A DNA stretch of 64,000 bases from a bacterium 210820-DFI.6.37 (GTDB lineage Bacteria; Bacillota; Clostridia; Peptostreptococcales; Anaerovoracaceae). The notes beneath the pieces are model-generated. The model did not search any database. It saw nothing but the letters and a program-made list of their open reading frames with translations, and was not told the DNA's origin. The DNA lies in contig JAJCKG010000002.1 in NCBI GenBank assembly GCA_020558355.1, forward strand, positions 186,001 to 250,000, read 5' to 3'. This document shows, in pieces, positions 16,330 to 25,919 of the stretch (the first letter of the stretch is position 1; the number at the start of each line of letters is the position of its first letter). The translations under genes were made by a program, and so were the position numbers.

Positions 16330-18048
16330 ATGGCAATAACATTATCCAGAAAAGAATATTGCGATATGTACGGGCCTACTGTGGGCGATAAAATCCATCT
16401 TGCCGATACCGGCCTTATAGCGGAGATCGAAAAGGATTATGCCGCTTCCTGCTACGGGGATGAAATGCTCTTCGGAGGCGGTAAGACAGACCGGGACGGA
16501 ATGGGAAATATGGCGGGAAAGACCACGGAAGAAGGCGTTCTCGATGTTTGCGTCACTAACGCGGTGATCATCGACCCTATGATCGGAATTGTAAAGGGAG
16601 ATATCGGCATTAAAGACGGTGTCATCGTAGGCGTTGGAAAAGCGGGAAATCCGGATACGATGGATATCACACCGGGACTGATCATCGGATGCGCGACAGA
16701 AGTCGTATCTGCGGAGGGTCTGATCATAACGCCGGGCGGCATCGATGTCCATGTACATTTTGAATCTCCCGCGCAGGCGTGGGAGGCGCTCAGCAACGGA
16801 ATTACAACTATGCTGGGCGGCGGCTCCGGAGCAAAGACCACCAGTGTGGAAACGCCGGGACCGTATCATCTCCATTATATGATCGAGGCCCATGAAGAGC
16901 TGCCCGTTAACGCGGGATTTTTAGGAAGAGGCAATTCCAGTCTGCCGGACGCCATCGTAGAGCAGGCGTTAAACGGCGCCATCGGAATGAAAATCCATGA
17001 GGACTTTGGCGCTACGCCGGAGGTAATCCGCTGCTGTCTGAAGGTAGCCGATGAAATGGACTTTCAGGTGCAGATTCATACAGATACGTTAAACGAAGGC
17101 GGTTTTGTAGAGAGTACCATCGAAGCGTTTGAAGGAAAGACGATTCACACCTATCATTCAGAAGGCGCCGGCGGCGGACACGCTCCCGATATCATGAAGG
17201 TGGTAGGCGAACCGAATGTAATTCCGTCTTCTACCAATTGTACCAATCCTTATACGGTAAATACCATCGCGGAGCATCTGGATATGATTATGGCGGTTCA
17301 TCATCTGAATCCAAAGGTGCCGGAAGATGTGGCCTTCGCGGATTCCAGAGTAAGGGGAGAGACCATTGCCGCAGAAGATGTGCTCCACGATATGGGGGCT
17401 ATCTCCATTCACGGATCCGATTCCCAGGGAATGGGCCGGGTAGGAGAAACGATCCTGCGTACCTGGCAGATGGCTTCCAAGATGAAACAGCAGAGGGGCC
17501 CGCTTCCAGAGGAAAAGGGCGACAACGATAATGAGCGGATCCTGCGGTATATGGCAAAATATACGGTGAACGCGGCCATCGTATTCGGTATCGATGAATA
17601 TGTGGGCTCCCTTCTTCCGGGACGTCTTGCGGATTTCTGTGTTTGGGATCCGGCCTTCTTCGGCGCGAAGCCGTGGCTGGTCTTCAAAGGCGGCTCTGTG
17701 GCTTATTCGGCGTCCGGAGATGTGAATGCGGCCATCGAAGTGGCTCAGCCTATGCTTTACAGAAAGCAGTACGCGGCCTGCGGCAGCGCGATGAGAAGGT
17801 TCAATAAAATTTTCGTCACTCAGGCAGCCATCAATGCGGGGCTTGGCGATAAGGTTCCGGGATCAAAGGAAAAGCTGGTTCCGGTAAAGAATACGAGAAA
17901 TCTGACAAAGGCGGATATGGTAAGAAATAACTGCTGTCCGAAGGTGGAGATCGATCCGGAAACGTACAAGGTTTACATTGACGGAGAGCATATTACCTGC
18001 CAGCCGGTATCGGAAGTCTGTCTGAACCACAGATACTTCCTCAGATAA
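16330..18048 (+). CDS. ureC: Urease alpha (catalytic) subunit
   Basis: The nickel-containing catalytic subunit, 572 residues from the ATG at 16330 (AAAGGAG ends 10 bases upstream; a GTG at 16321 is too close to that site). The nickel ligands are all present: H-x-H in GGIDVHVHF, the carbamylated Lys and following His in [12 protein letters not shown], His in QIHTDTLNE, His in [14 protein letters not shown] and Asp in GSDSQGMGR. The active-site flap reads AVHHL instead of the usual VCHHL, so the well-known flap cysteine is replaced by valine while the catalytic histidine is kept. The segment before the last Asp ligand ([10 protein letters not shown]) also differs from the usual S-x-TSSDSQAM. 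Confidence 0.97.
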   Translation: MAITLSRKEYCDMYGPTVGDKIHLADTGLIAEIEKDYAASCYGDEMLFGGGKTDRDGMGNMAGKTTEEGVLDVCVTNAVIIDPMIGIVKGDIGIKDGVIVGVGKAGNPDTMDITPGLIIGCATEVVSAEGLIITPGGIDVHVHFESPAQAWEALSNGITTMLGGGSGAKTTSVETPGPYHLHYMIEAHEELPVNAGFLGRGNSSLPDAIVEQALNGAIGMKIHEDFGATPEVIRCCLKVADEMDFQVQIHTDTLNEGGFVESTIEAFEGKTIHTYHSEGAGGGHAPDIMKVVGEPNVIPSSTNCTNPYTVNTIAEHLDMIMAVHHLNPKVPEDVAFADSRVRGETIAAEDVLHDMGAISIHGSDSQGMGRVGETILRTWQMASKMKQQRGPLPEEKGDNDNERILRYMAKYTVNAAIVFGIDEYVGSLLPGRLADFCVWDPAFFGAKPWLVFKGGSVAYSASGDVNAAIEVAQPMLYRKQYAACGSAMRRFNKIFVTQAAINAGLGDKVPGSKEKLVPVKNTRNLTKADMVRNNCCPKVEIDPETYKVYIDGEHITCQPVSEVCLNHRYFLR

Positions 18049-18075
18049 AAGATGGCATTGTGAAAAGGAGCTTAT

Positions 18076-18591
18076 ATGATCGTTGAAAAAATTCTTGGAG
18101 ATCTTCAGTATTTTGATACAGAGAATTTGAGGGTTGATAAAATCCTGCTGGATCATTTTGATATGGCAAAGCCCCACCAGAGACTGAAGAGCCAGGGTGG
18201 GGTGAATGTGGCGGTTTCCCTTCCCCATGGCGAGAGCCTGTTTTGCGGAGCGGTGCTTTATAAGGATGAGGAAACAATTATCGCTGTAGATCTGCTTCCC
18301 GAGGATGTGCTGGAAATCCGCCCGGAAGGAAACCTGCAGTGGGCGAAAACCGCGTTTAATATCGGGAATATGCACCATCCGGCTTATCTTCATGAGGACT
18401 GCATCCTGATCCCCTATGATGGGATTCTGGAAAGCCTGCTGAAAGGAATCGGCGTTTCCTACAGCAGGAGCATGAGAAAGCTTACCGGAGAGCGGGCAAA
18501 TCATGTGGTAGGCGGTCACAGCCACCATCATAGTCACAGCCATGAGCACAGCCACAGTCATGATCATGGGCGTCACCATGGAAAGGAGTGA
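18076..18591 (+). CDS. ureE: Urease accessory protein UreE (nickel metallochaperone)
   Basis: A 171-residue nickel carrier that delivers Ni2+ to the UreDFG-apourease complex. The C-terminal 25 or so residues are a His-rich tail (HSHHHSHSHEHSHSHDHG), a nickel-storage feature seen in some UreE proteins such as that of Klebsiella. The N-terminal domain has RLKSQGGVNVAVSLPHGE and the central domain has a histidine in GNMHHPAYL, where the conserved metal-binding His lies in the family. An AAAAGGAG ribosome binding site is present. Confidence 0.94.
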   Translation: MIVEKILGDLQYFDTENLRVDKILLDHFDMAKPHQRLKSQGGVNVAVSLPHGESLFCGAVLYKDEETIIAVDLLPEDVLEIRPEGNLQWAKTAFNIGNMHHPAYLHEDCILIPYDGILESLLKGIGVSYSRSMRKLTGERANHVVGGHSHHHSHSHEHSHSHDHGRHHGKE

Positions 18592-18595
18592 GGCT

Positions 18596-19282
18596 ATGGC
18601 GGAAAAAAGAGAGCTTTTGTATTTGATGCAGCTTGCCGGAGGGACCTTTCCTTCCGGTGGCTTCAGCCAATCCTGGGGGCTTGAGACTTATGTAGCGGAG
18701 GGAAAGGTAAAAGACAGCCGGGGATTTGAGGCGTTTCTCAAAACCTACCTTTTCAGCGCCATCAGCTCCTGCGAGGGACCGATTCTGTGTGAAGCTGTCC
18801 GGCTGGCGAAGGACTGGGATACAGAGAAAATCGCGGAGCTGGAAGAACTGAGCCGCGCTGTGAAGGTAACAAAGGAGAGCAGGGAATCTTCCCTGCGGAT
18901 GGGAAAAGCGTTTCTCCGCGTTATGGCTGATATTTTAAAGGACACGAAAATATCCCGCCTGCGAACCCTTTACGGTCCGAAAGGGATGACTTATCCAGTG
19001 ATCTACGGGCTTGTCTGCGGCAGACTGAGGCTGGAAACCGAGGCAGTGGCGCAGGCGTTTGTCTTCAGTACAGTCAATGCCCTGGTGCAGAGCGCTGTAA
19101 AACTGATCCCTCTGGGTAACACCCAGGCGCAGGAGATCCTGACGCGGATGCAGCCGGAAATGCTGCTTTGCTCAGAAATCAGCATGAAGAAGCCTTTGGA
19201 GGAAATTTCAAATTTCTGTCCGGGGCTTGATATCGCGAGTATAAAGCATGAGAGCCTGCCGGTAAGGCTGTATATGTCCTAG
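18596..19282 (+). CDS. ureF: Urease accessory protein UreF
   Basis: A 228-residue accessory protein that, with UreD and UreG, controls nickel insertion. The family opening [20 protein letters not shown] is clear, with the typical GLETYV that follows. I start it at the ATG 18596, four bases after the ureE stop, with GAAAGGAG upstream. The longer frame from 18542 would run through the His tail of ureE and is not credible. Confidence 0.95.
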   Translation: MAEKRELLYLMQLAGGTFPSGGFSQSWGLETYVAEGKVKDSRGFEAFLKTYLFSAISSCEGPILCEAVRLAKDWDTEKIAELEELSRAVKVTKESRESSLRMGKAFLRVMADILKDTKISRLRTLYGPKGMTYPVIYGLVCGRLRLETEAVAQAFVFSTVNALVQSAVKLIPLGNTQAQEILTRMQPEMLLCSEISMKKPLEEISNFCPGLDIASIKHESLPVRLYMS

Positions 19283-19293
19283 GAGGAAAAGCA

Positions 19294-19911
19294 ATGAGAA
19301 AACCCATAAGGATCGGAGTTGGCGGCCCGGTAGGATCGGGGAAAACGGCTCTGATCGAAAAATTATGCAAAGCGCTGCGCGATACATATGAGATCGCGGT
19401 AGTTACTAATGATATTTTTACAAAAGAAGACGCTTTGATCCTGACCCGGGCGGAAGCTCTGCCGGAGGAACGGATTCTGGGAGTGGAAACGGGAGGATGC
19501 CCCCATACTGCTGTGCGGGAAGATATATCCATGAATCTGGACGCCATCGATGTGCTGCTTCAGCGTTTCCCCCAGCTGGATATCATCTTTGTGGAAAGCG
19601 GAGGCGATAATCTGGCGGCCACCTTTAGTCCGGAGCTGGTAGACGGACTCATCTTTGTCATCGATGTGGGGGAAGGTGAAAAAATTCCAAGAAAAGGCGG
19701 ACCGGGAATTACTAAATCGGATCTTTTAGTAATCAATAAAATTGACATCGCGCCTTATGTCCACAGTGATCTTTCCGTTATGGACCGGGATACGAAAGCG
19801 CAGAGAGGAAGCAAGCCCTATGTGTTTACCGACCTGTTTCAGGGGATAGGGCTGGATCAGGTGATCCGGTGGGTTAAAGAGGATATGCTCTTTGAGGGCC
19901 AGGGAGATTGA
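19294..19911 (+). CDS. ureG: Urease accessory GTPase UreG
   Basis: A 205-residue SIMIBI GTPase whose GTP hydrolysis drives nickel delivery to urease. It has the P-loop GPVGSGKTA near residue 11, the metal-binding CPH motif in [13 protein letters not shown] near 70, and NKID for guanine recognition near 147. The length equals the family norm. AGGAGG stands 9 bases upstream of the ATG. The downstream ureD starts two bases after its stop. Confidence 0.97.
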   Translation: MRKPIRIGVGGPVGSGKTALIEKLCKALRDTYEIAVVTNDIFTKEDALILTRAEALPEERILGVETGGCPHTAVREDISMNLDAIDVLLQRFPQLDIIFVESGGDNLAATFSPELVDGLIFVIDVGEGEKIPRKGGPGITKSDLLVINKIDIAPYVHSDLSVMDRDTKAQRGSKPYVFTDLFQGIGLDQVIRWVKEDMLFEGQGD

Positions 19912-19912
19912 T

Positions 19913-20734
19913 ATGGAAAGACCGACAGGAAAACTGGAACTGGATTTTCGGAGAAGAGAGGATGGGAAGACTTATGTGGCAAGACAGTATTTCAAGCTGC
20001 CGCTGCAGGTTATGCCGCCTTTTTATCAGGATGACGATGGAACCGCGTTTGTTTATCTGCTCAATCCCAGCGGCGGGATTTTGCAGCACGACAGGCTGAT
20101 GACGGAAATCCGGATGGAAGAAGGAAGCCGCGCGCTGATTACAACGCCCTCCAACAACAAATTTTACAGAATGGATGAAGGACACGCAAAGGTTGTAAGC
20201 CGGTTTACGGTAAAGGCCGGCGCTGTGCTGGAATATCTGCCGGAGCATAATGTGCCTTTTGCCCAGTCAAAGACCTATCAGGAAACGGATTTCTACCTGG
20301 ACCCAGGGGCTGTTCTCATTGCGTCGGACATGGTGACAGCGGGCCGCGTTTCCAGAGGCGAGCAGTTCCAATATGATCTTTATTCCGCGCGAACTAGAAT
20401 CTATGTTGACGGAAAGCTGAAGGTCTATGACAACAGCCGAATTGAGCCGGGTGGAATGGATATGGAAAGCGTCGGTATGATGGAAGGGTATCTGACCAAT
20501 GGAACGATCTATGCCTACGCTCCGGGAATGAGCCAGGAAATACCGAAAAAGCTGCGGCAGCTTCCCCGCAAGGAGGGAATCTGTTTCTCCGCTGGGATGA
20601 TAGAAGAGGACCTGATGATTGTACGGTTTTTGGGGGATGACATCATAGCGCTTCAGGAGACGATATTTGCGGTGTGGGGAGAATTGAGAACATCGATTCT
20701 GGGAAAGCCCGCGGTTCGTATAAGAAAATATTAA
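19913..20734 (+). CDS. ureD: Urease accessory protein UreD (UreH)
   Basis: A 273-residue scaffold protein that binds apo-urease first in the activation complex. Recognisable family features are FVYLLNPSGGILQHDRL near residue 45, TTPSNNKFYRM near 80 and LEYLPEHNVPFAQS near 110. The ATG at 19913 has AGGGAG six bases upstream; the longer frame starting inside ureG does not. Last of the urease genes; no nickel or urea transporter is present in this window. Confidence 0.94.
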   Translation: MERPTGKLELDFRRREDGKTYVARQYFKLPLQVMPPFYQDDDGTAFVYLLNPSGGILQHDRLMTEIRMEEGSRALITTPSNNKFYRMDEGHAKVVSRFTVKAGAVLEYLPEHNVPFAQSKTYQETDFYLDPGAVLIASDMVTAGRVSRGEQFQYDLYSARTRIYVDGKLKVYDNSRIEPGGMDMESVGMMEGYLTNGTIYAYAPGMSQEIPKKLRQLPRKEGICFSAGMIEEDLMIVRFLGDDIIALQETIFAVWGELRTSILGKPAVRIRKY

Positions 20735-20754
20735 TTGAGTAAAGGAGAAATGTT

Positions 20755-20961
20755 ATGAGTAAATTACCTTTTTGTCCATGTACGGACACCAGCTGCCAGT
20801 TCAATCCGGCCAATCACGACAGGGGCTGTGATCTTTGCGTAGAGGACAGCCTGAAATGCGGAGAAATTCCAAAATGCTTTTTTCTGAAAGTCACAGACAG
20901 CATAGAGGGCTTTGAAGACTGGAGCTTTGAACATTTTGCGAAGCTGACACTGAAGCAGTAG
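20755..20961 (+). CDS. Small Cys-rich protein (DUF6485-like)
   Basis: A 68-residue protein with an AAAGGAG site 6-7 bases upstream. Six cysteines fall in the first 42 residues (CPCTDTSC, GCDLCVEDSLKC, IPKCFF), suggesting a metal site. The arrangement resembles the small DUF6485 family of anaerobes; I am not certain of that assignment. Being last in the urease operon, 20 bases after ureD, it may bind nickel or another metal, but nothing in the sequence proves this. Confidence 0.65.
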   Translation: MSKLPFCPCTDTSCQFNPANHDRGCDLCVEDSLKCGEIPKCFFLKVTDSIEGFEDWSFEHFAKLTLKQ

Positions 20962-20971
20962 ATGGCCCTGT

Positions 20972-21015
20972 AAAAAATCCGCGGAGAAGGACGCCTCCTT
21001 CCCCGCGGATTTTTT
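20972..21015. terminator. Bidirectional terminator between urease operon and AEC permease
   Basis: AAAAAATCCGCGG (20972-20984) pairs with CCGCGGATTTTTT (21003-21015). The A and T runs on both sides allow termination from either direction between these convergent units. Confidence 0.9.
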
Positions 21016-21029
21016 GTGTTTGCAGGATG

Positions 21030-21971
21030 CTATACTCCGAAATAAGCGGTAAGCAGCATGGTGATAATGGGCAGCGTTCCCATGGAGAGAAGCGTAGTAA
21101 GGGCAACGCCCTCCGCTGCCAGCTGCGCGTTTTTCCCTTCCTGCGCGGCAAGGGCTACGATGATGACGGCGCAAGGAAATGCCGCCGCGTAAGTCAGGGT
21201 CAGCTTTGACATCATCTGAAGCGGGAGCCAGTTGACTGCGAGAAAGGTGAGAAGGGGCCAGATAATAAGGGAGATAAGGGAAATGGCAAATAGCCTGTGA
21301 TTATGAATTACCTGCCGGAACCTGCTTCCTCCCAGCTGTACCCCTACGACGATCATGGACAGCGGGATGGTTACATCCCCGATCATAACCAGAAAGTCAT
21401 TTAAAGCGGAAGGCAGACGCAGGCCGGCAAACAGCATAATGATTCCCACCAGCGCGGAAATCGCGCAGGGATTGAGCATGGGCTTTAAAGTGGAAGCGAC
21501 TCCTTTGAACGTTCTGCTGCCGGTGTTGAGCTGGAGGATACCCAGGGAATAGAGATACATATTTAAAACGATATTGCTGATAGCCATAAAGTAGAGGCCT
21601 TCGTTTCCAAAGGCGGCTTTTGTAATGGGAAACCCCATAAATCCGGTATTTACCGTAGTAAGGATAATCATATATACGCCCTGATCGAGGACAGGGGCTT
21701 TCATACTTTTAACGATAACATAGGAAAGGGCCATTCCCACAAGAAAGAAAATGACTGTGCCGATGAGCACCTGCAGGGTGGCCGTAAAGGTGGCCGATGT
21801 AAGCTCTTTGCTGGTTATTGATGTAATCAGCATGCAGGGGGATGTGATATTGATCAGAAGTGCGATAAGATATCGATTGGATTCATCCGGCAGGACGTTC
21901 AGCTTGTTCGCGGCAAACCCTACGCCCGCTATGGCAAAAATAATCACGATCTTTGTTAAAATTACAGCCAT
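21030..21971 (-). CDS. AEC-family (auxin efflux carrier) permease
   Basis: A 313-residue membrane protein with about ten hydrophobic segments in the AEC/MdcF family, whose members move small organic acids such as malonate or malate. Helix 1 is FAIAGVGFAANKLNVL, and a conserved proline-rich loop LITSPCMLI-type motif (LINITSPCMLIT) follows near residue 40. I start it at MAVILTK (ATG at 21969-21971) with AAAGGCGGG upstream; the longer frame to 22058 lacks a ribosome binding site. It faces the urease operon across a shared terminator. The substrate is unknown. Confidence 0.82.
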   Translation of the reverse strand: MAVILTKIVIIFAIAGVGFAANKLNVLPDESNRYLIALLINITSPCMLITSITSKELTSATFTATLQVLIGTVIFFLVGMALSYVIVKSMKAPVLDQGVYMIILTTVNTGFMGFPITKAAFGNEGLYFMAISNIVLNMYLYSLGILQLNTGSRTFKGVASTLKPMLNPCAISALVGIIMLFAGLRLPSALNDFLVMIGDVTIPLSMIVVGVQLGGSRFRQVIHNHRLFAISLISLIIWPLLTFLAVNWLPLQMMSKLTLTYAAAFPCAVIIVALAAQEGKNAQLAAEGVALTTLLSMGTLPIITMLLTAYFGV

Positions 21972-22102
21972 AAAAAGCCCGCCTTTCTTCATAGTACAGG
22001 AATAATAATAATACGGGCTGAAGGACTTGTCAAACATGAAAAACGCAGGAAGGCCCAATGCTGACGCAAGGGGCGGTTCCTGCGGATTAAAAGCTTTATT
22101 GA

Positions 22103-22771
22103 CTAAAAATAACGGAAAACTCCCTTTACCTTTCCCAGAATTTTTACGTCCTGGACAATAATCGGGCTCATGGAAGCGTTTTCCGGCTGGAGCCGGATAT
22201 GGTCTTTTTCCTTATAGAAGGTTTTTACTGTGGCTTCGCTTTCAAAACCGTCTACCATAGCAACGACGATATCCCCGTTGCGTACCGTATGCTGCTGTTC
22301 TACCAGAATGTAGTCTCCGTCCATGATGCCGGCCTCGATCATACTTTCTCCCTTTACGGTCAGCATAAAGGTGGTTCCGTTTCCGATAAAGCGGGCTGGT
22401 ACAGGAAAGGAATCTTCGATGTTTTGTTCTGCGAGAATCGGCGTACCGGCGGCGATCCGTCCGACGACCGGAATATCTACTACATCGGCCCGCTCCGCGT
22501 TGTCGATGGAAGGCGCCATATCTGCCGCGCCTTCGGTGGGGGCGGCCTGCGAATGAGCCCCGTCCGGGTCCACCAGCATCAGCGCGCGGGGTTTAGCCGG
22601 ATCTTTTCTGATGTAGCCTTTTTTTACAAGGCTGTCGATATCCTTATGAGCCGTAGAAGTGGATTTTATGTGCAGGGCGCTGCAAATTTCTCTGACGGTA
22701 GGCGGATATCCTTTCTGACGGATCTCCTGTTTCATATAATCTAAAATTTTCTGTTCCCGTTCCTTTAACAT
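22103..22771 (-). CDS. lexA: SOS repressor LexA
   Basis: A 222-residue transcriptional repressor of DNA-repair genes. The winged HTH covers residues 1-65 ([15 protein letters not shown] is the recognition region). The self-cleavage site is Ala108-Gly109 in GRIAAGTP, and the catalytic pair is Ser143 (KGESM) and Lys183 (ATVKTF). It is somewhat longer than the usual ~205 residues because of an Ala/acidic linker around 72-96. AGGAGG lies 5-6 bases before the ATG. Its promoter overlaps an SOS-like box, so it should repress itself. Confidence 0.96.
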   Translation of the reverse strand: MLKEREQKILDYMKQEIRQKGYPPTVREICSALHIKSTSTAHKDIDSLVKKGYIRKDPAKPRALMLVDPDGAHSQAAPTEGAADMAPSIDNAERADVVDIPVVGRIAAGTPILAEQNIEDSFPVPARFIGNGTTFMLTVKGESMIEAGIMDGDYILVEQQHTVRNGDIVVAMVDGFESEATVKTFYKEKDHIRLQPENASMSPIIVQDVKILGKVKGVFRYF

Positions 22772-22798
22772 ATGACTCCTCCTGGCTCAAATCTTATT

Positions 22799-22888
22799 TT
22801 TTATTATGTAGGAAATATCGTTTTCGATATTTCCGGAATATCAACAAAGTCTACCGCTGAACATAAATCGGCAAAGCCGACTTTGTTC
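22799..22888. repeat. Two-hairpin intergenic element, copy A (lexA 5' UTR)
   Basis: Hairpin 1 is GGAAATATCG (22811-22820) with CGATATTTCC (22825-22834). Hairpin 2 is AACAAAGTC (22843-22851) with GACTTTGTT (22879-22887). A 46-base stretch over hairpin 2 differs by one base from 48114-48159, and the same two-hairpin plan with different sequence occurs at 28811-28891. It lies within the predicted lexA leader. Confidence 0.75.
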
Positions 22889-22889
22889 C

Positions 22890-22928
22890 AGAATACCATA
22901 AAACGAACAAAATGTAAACGGATGTTCG
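22890..22928 (-). promoter_or_regulatory. lexA promoter with SOS box
   Basis: On the minus strand TTTACA (plus 22913-22918) and TATTCT (plus 22890-22895) are 17 bases apart. Overlapping the -35 is a box at 22916-22927 (plus AAAC-GGAT-GTTC) that matches the Gram-positive GAAC-N4-GTTC consensus at seven of eight positions. Confidence 0.7.
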
Positions 22929-22947
22929 TGATTATTTTTATACAAAA

Positions 22948-22975
22948 GGGTGCTCCGTGATTTTCCGAAGCACCC
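22948..22975 (-). terminator. Terminator of the aminotransferase operon
   Basis: GGGTGCT (22948-22954) pairs with AGCACCC (22969-22975). On the minus strand it is followed by TTTTGTATAAAAA. It lies 27 bases after the aminotransferase stop. Confidence 0.75.
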
Positions 22976-23001
22976 TGAAAGGAGTGGTCAAATAAAAGAC
23001 T

Positions 23002-24327
23002 TTATTTAATCATGTTATCTACTGAGTCCATAACCTTGTCGAGAATTGCCATTGCTTCTCTCAGCTCTTCTTCTGTAATAATAAGAGGAGGAGCGACAAT
23101 GATCATGTTTTCGTGAGTATAGGTCCAGAAGCCTTCTTTTACAAGCATTCCAAGGATTTTCGCCATCAGACCGTCCGGATCCTCGTTGAACGCCACCAGA
23201 GGTTCTCCGGTAGCTTTATCCTTAACCAGCTCAAAGGCGGAGAAGAGTCCGATGTAACGAACTTCGCCTACACACGCGTGCTTTTCTTTCAGCGCTTCCA
23301 GCAATTCTCCTAAAATCTTGCCCTGTTTTGCAACGTTGTCAGCAATATTCAGATTCTTGTATTCGTTGATGGTAGCTACAGCAGCGGCACAGCCCATTGG
23401 ATGCGCGCTGTAAGTCAGTCCGCACATCATCTTGTGGTCGTCAAAGTATTTCGCGATTGGTTCGGATACAATAACACCGCCGAGAGGAACATAACCGCAG
23501 GTAGCTCCCTTTGCGAATGTAACCAGATCCGGTTCAATTCCAAAGTTCTGGAACGCAAAGCACTTTCCGGTTCTGTACCATCCGGCCATAACCTCGTCAC
23601 ATACCATTACGATGCCGTATTTTGTACAAAGCTCTCTGACGCCCTGTACATATTTTACAGGAGGAATCAGAATACCATTTGATCCGACTACGGATTCCAT
23701 AAAGATCGCGGCAACGCTTTCAGGTCCTTCGTATTTCACCTGATTTGTCAGCAGTTCCAGATAGAAATCCGCAACGTCGTCTTCGTTTTCAAATTTGCAT
23801 GCCTTTGGCGCTCTGTAAGCGTAAGGTCCATCATATTTGATAAAACCAGCAGGGCCAGGTTCGTTGGCAAAGTGTCTCGGTTCGCCAGTCAGCATACCCG
23901 CACCGGCAGAGGAACCGTGATAGCATCTGTACATGGAGAAAATCTTCCATCTTCCGGTATACTGTTTTGCCATTTTAATCGCGTTTTCATTTGATTCAGC
24001 GCCGGCATTGGTAAAGAATACTTTCGCGCCCTTCAGGCCGGAAGCCTCTACGATTGCTTCCGCGGCGTCAGAACGAACATCAATCGCGAATCCCGGTCCG
24101 ATAAACGGAATTTTTTCGGCCTGATCCTTAATGGCGTTGACGATAGCCTTATTGCCATGTCCCAGATTGGAGTTAACCAGCTGAGCGGACATATCATAAT
24201 ACTTTTTACCGTCCTCATCCCAGAAGTAAATTCCTTCTGCCTTTGTAATAACCTTAGGATTAAGCGCGCCCTGAGCGCTCCAGGAATGAAGGTTATACTT
24301 TAAACTTTTTTCTTTGATTGCTGACAT
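23002..24327 (-). CDS. Class III aminotransferase (taurine- or omega-amino-acid-transaminase-like)
   Basis: A 441-residue PLP enzyme of aminotransferase class III. The PLP-phosphate region FFTNAGAESNENAIKMA is near residue 105, the Asp motif VCDEVMAGWYRTG near 250 and the Schiff-base lysine in LVTFAKGATCGYVPLGG near 275. Similarity to taurine:pyruvate or omega-amino-acid transaminases is suggested by the YxWDEDGKKYYDM opening and overall pattern, but specificity is uncertain. The adjacent gene upstream in the same operon encodes an acylating-type aldehyde dehydrogenase, so the expected route is amine to aldehyde to acyl-CoA. Expression should come from the sigma-54 promoter at 25920-25937. 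Confidence 0.85.
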   Translation of the reverse strand: MSAIKEKSLKYNLHSWSAQGALNPKVITKAEGIYFWDEDGKKYYDMSAQLVNSNLGHGNKAIVNAIKDQAEKIPFIGPGFAIDVRSDAAEAIVEASGLKGAKVFFTNAGAESNENAIKMAKQYTGRWKIFSMYRCYHGSSAGAGMLTGEPRHFANEPGPAGFIKYDGPYAYRAPKACKFENEDDVADFYLELLTNQVKYEGPESVAAIFMESVVGSNGILIPPVKYVQGVRELCTKYGIVMVCDEVMAGWYRTGKCFAFQNFGIEPDLVTFAKGATCGYVPLGGVIVSEPIAKYFDDHKMMCGLTYSAHPMGCAAAVATINEYKNLNIADNVAKQGKILGELLEALKEKHACVGEVRYIGLFSAFELVKDKATGEPLVAFNEDPDGLMAKILGMLVKEGFWTYTHENMIIVAPPLIITEEELREAMAILDKVMDSVDNMIK

Positions 24328-24416
24328 TTTATTTCTCCTTTACGTTATTGTAAAATCATAAGATATAGGCGGGGCGGACACTCTTCCGCCCCGGATATAA
24401 TTATTATCTCCAAAGA

Positions 24417-25841
24417 TTAAGCGTCTACCTTGGCGATTACGGCAGCATCGATAAAGTCTTCTGCTTTTTCAGGCTTCCAGTTCGGGATCTGTCTGGAAAC
24501 ATAGGTGAAGTTGAGCAGGTCAATGTAAGTAGCGTTGTGAGATACGCTGTTGCCGCCCCAGGTTCCGCAGCCTAATGTCATGGATACAGGGAATCCGCAG
24601 TCCCAGCCGCCGGAGTTTGTCAGACACTGAGGCTGATTTACAACGCACTTTGTTACAGGCGCTGCCGCAGCCAGCTTTTCAACATCCGCGTCATCATTTG
24701 TATGGATACCGCAGCTGTGACCCTTACCCTGATAATCCAGGCACGCCATCATCTTTTCGATCGCTTCATCCAGATCCTTTGCCTTCTGTACGCCGGATAC
24801 AGGGGACAGCTTTTCACCAGCGAACGGATGATCCAGACCAGCTCCGTTTTCTTCAGCCATCAGAACCTTTGTACCCGCGGGCACATCGATTCCAGCAATC
24901 TCAGCGATTGTTTCGGCGTTCTGAGCAACGATAGCTCTGTTCAGTACATGATCGTTTGGAGTGTTCGGCCACATTGCCTTCTGCAGCTTAGTCTTTTCTT
25001 CAGAACCTTCTCTGAACAGAACCGCGCCGCGGGCTTCCATTTCTTTAACGAAATCTTCATAGCAATCTTCGAATACGATGATGTTGTTTTCTGTGGAGCA
25101 GGAAGTCGCGTTGTCATATTTCTTAGACTTAACGATCATTTCAGCAACCTGATCCATTGGTGTCTTGCCAGTTACGATGGATACGCAGTTACCAACGCCA
25201 ACGCCGATTGCCGGAGTACCGGAGGAGTAAGCTGTTTCAACCAGCGCTTCGCCGCCTGTAGCCAGGATGAAGTCACACTGCTTCATTAATTCCTGAGAGG
25301 TTTCCAGCTTGACCCATTCAGGAGCGCAGGTCTGTACCAGATCTTCCGGATATCCTAACTTTTTCAGAGTGGCTCTGATTTCATCAACGATTACAACATT
25401 CAGCTTTTTGCACTTAGGGTGCGGAGCCAGAATAATGGCGTTTCTTGTTTTCAGCGCCATGTTGGATTTAACGATCGGAGTAGCTTCTCCGTTTGTTACA
25501 GGCATGATACCAGCAACAACGCCCATCGGCTTGGCCCATTTCTGCATACCGGTTTCCTTGTTATCCTCGATCAGACCAACGGACTTTTTATCCTTCATCT
25601 GCAGGTAGGAACCCCATACTTTACCATAGATCTTGCCAACCTTATCTTCTGCGATACCCATGCCGGATTCTTCTACCAGCATTTCGGCATACATCTTAGC
25701 TTTCTCAGGCTTTGTCAAATTATAAGTAACAGCCGCTGTAATTAAATCAACATCTTCCTGTGTAAAGTTGTTCGCGATAGCCTGTGCTTTTCTTGCGTTT
25801 TCCACTAAACCCGCAACGTAATCATGTGCGTTCATTGCCAT
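24417..25841 (-). CDS. Aldehyde dehydrogenase, acylating type (EutE/SauS-like)
   Basis: A 474-residue NAD(P)-linked aldehyde dehydrogenase. The catalytic cysteine lies in YDNATSCSTENNIIVFED near residue 245. That SCSTENN context and the lack of the usual general-base Glu motif of hydrolytic dehydrogenases resemble CoA-acylating enzymes such as sulfoacetaldehyde or acetaldehyde dehydrogenases. With the transaminase that follows 89 bases downstream it forms a two-step amine catabolic module. AGGAGG lies 9-10 bases before the ATG. First gene behind a strong sigma-54 promoter. Confidence 0.85.
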   Translation of the reverse strand: MAMNAHDYVAGLVENARKAQAIANNFTQEDVDLITAAVTYNLTKPEKAKMYAEMLVEESGMGIAEDKVGKIYGKVWGSYLQMKDKKSVGLIEDNKETGMQKWAKPMGVVAGIMPVTNGEATPIVKSNMALKTRNAIILAPHPKCKKLNVVIVDEIRATLKKLGYPEDLVQTCAPEWVKLETSQELMKQCDFILATGGEALVETAYSSGTPAIGVGVGNCVSIVTGKTPMDQVAEMIVKSKKYDNATSCSTENNIIVFEDCYEDFVKEMEARGAVLFREGSEEKTKLQKAMWPNTPNDHVLNRAIVAQNAETIAEIAGIDVPAGTKVLMAEENGAGLDHPFAGEKLSPVSGVQKAKDLDEAIEKMMACLDYQGKGHSCGIHTNDDADVEKLAAAAPVTKCVVNQPQCLTNSGGWDCGFPVSMTLGCGTWGGNSVSHNATYIDLLNFTYVSRQIPNWKPEKAEDFIDAAVIAKVDA

Positions 25842-25919
25842 TTTCTAAGTCCTCCTTGTAAATAAATGAATAGTTTAACCAGTGTAAAGAGCAGTTCAAA
25901 TTTCTGCTGTCTATATTAA

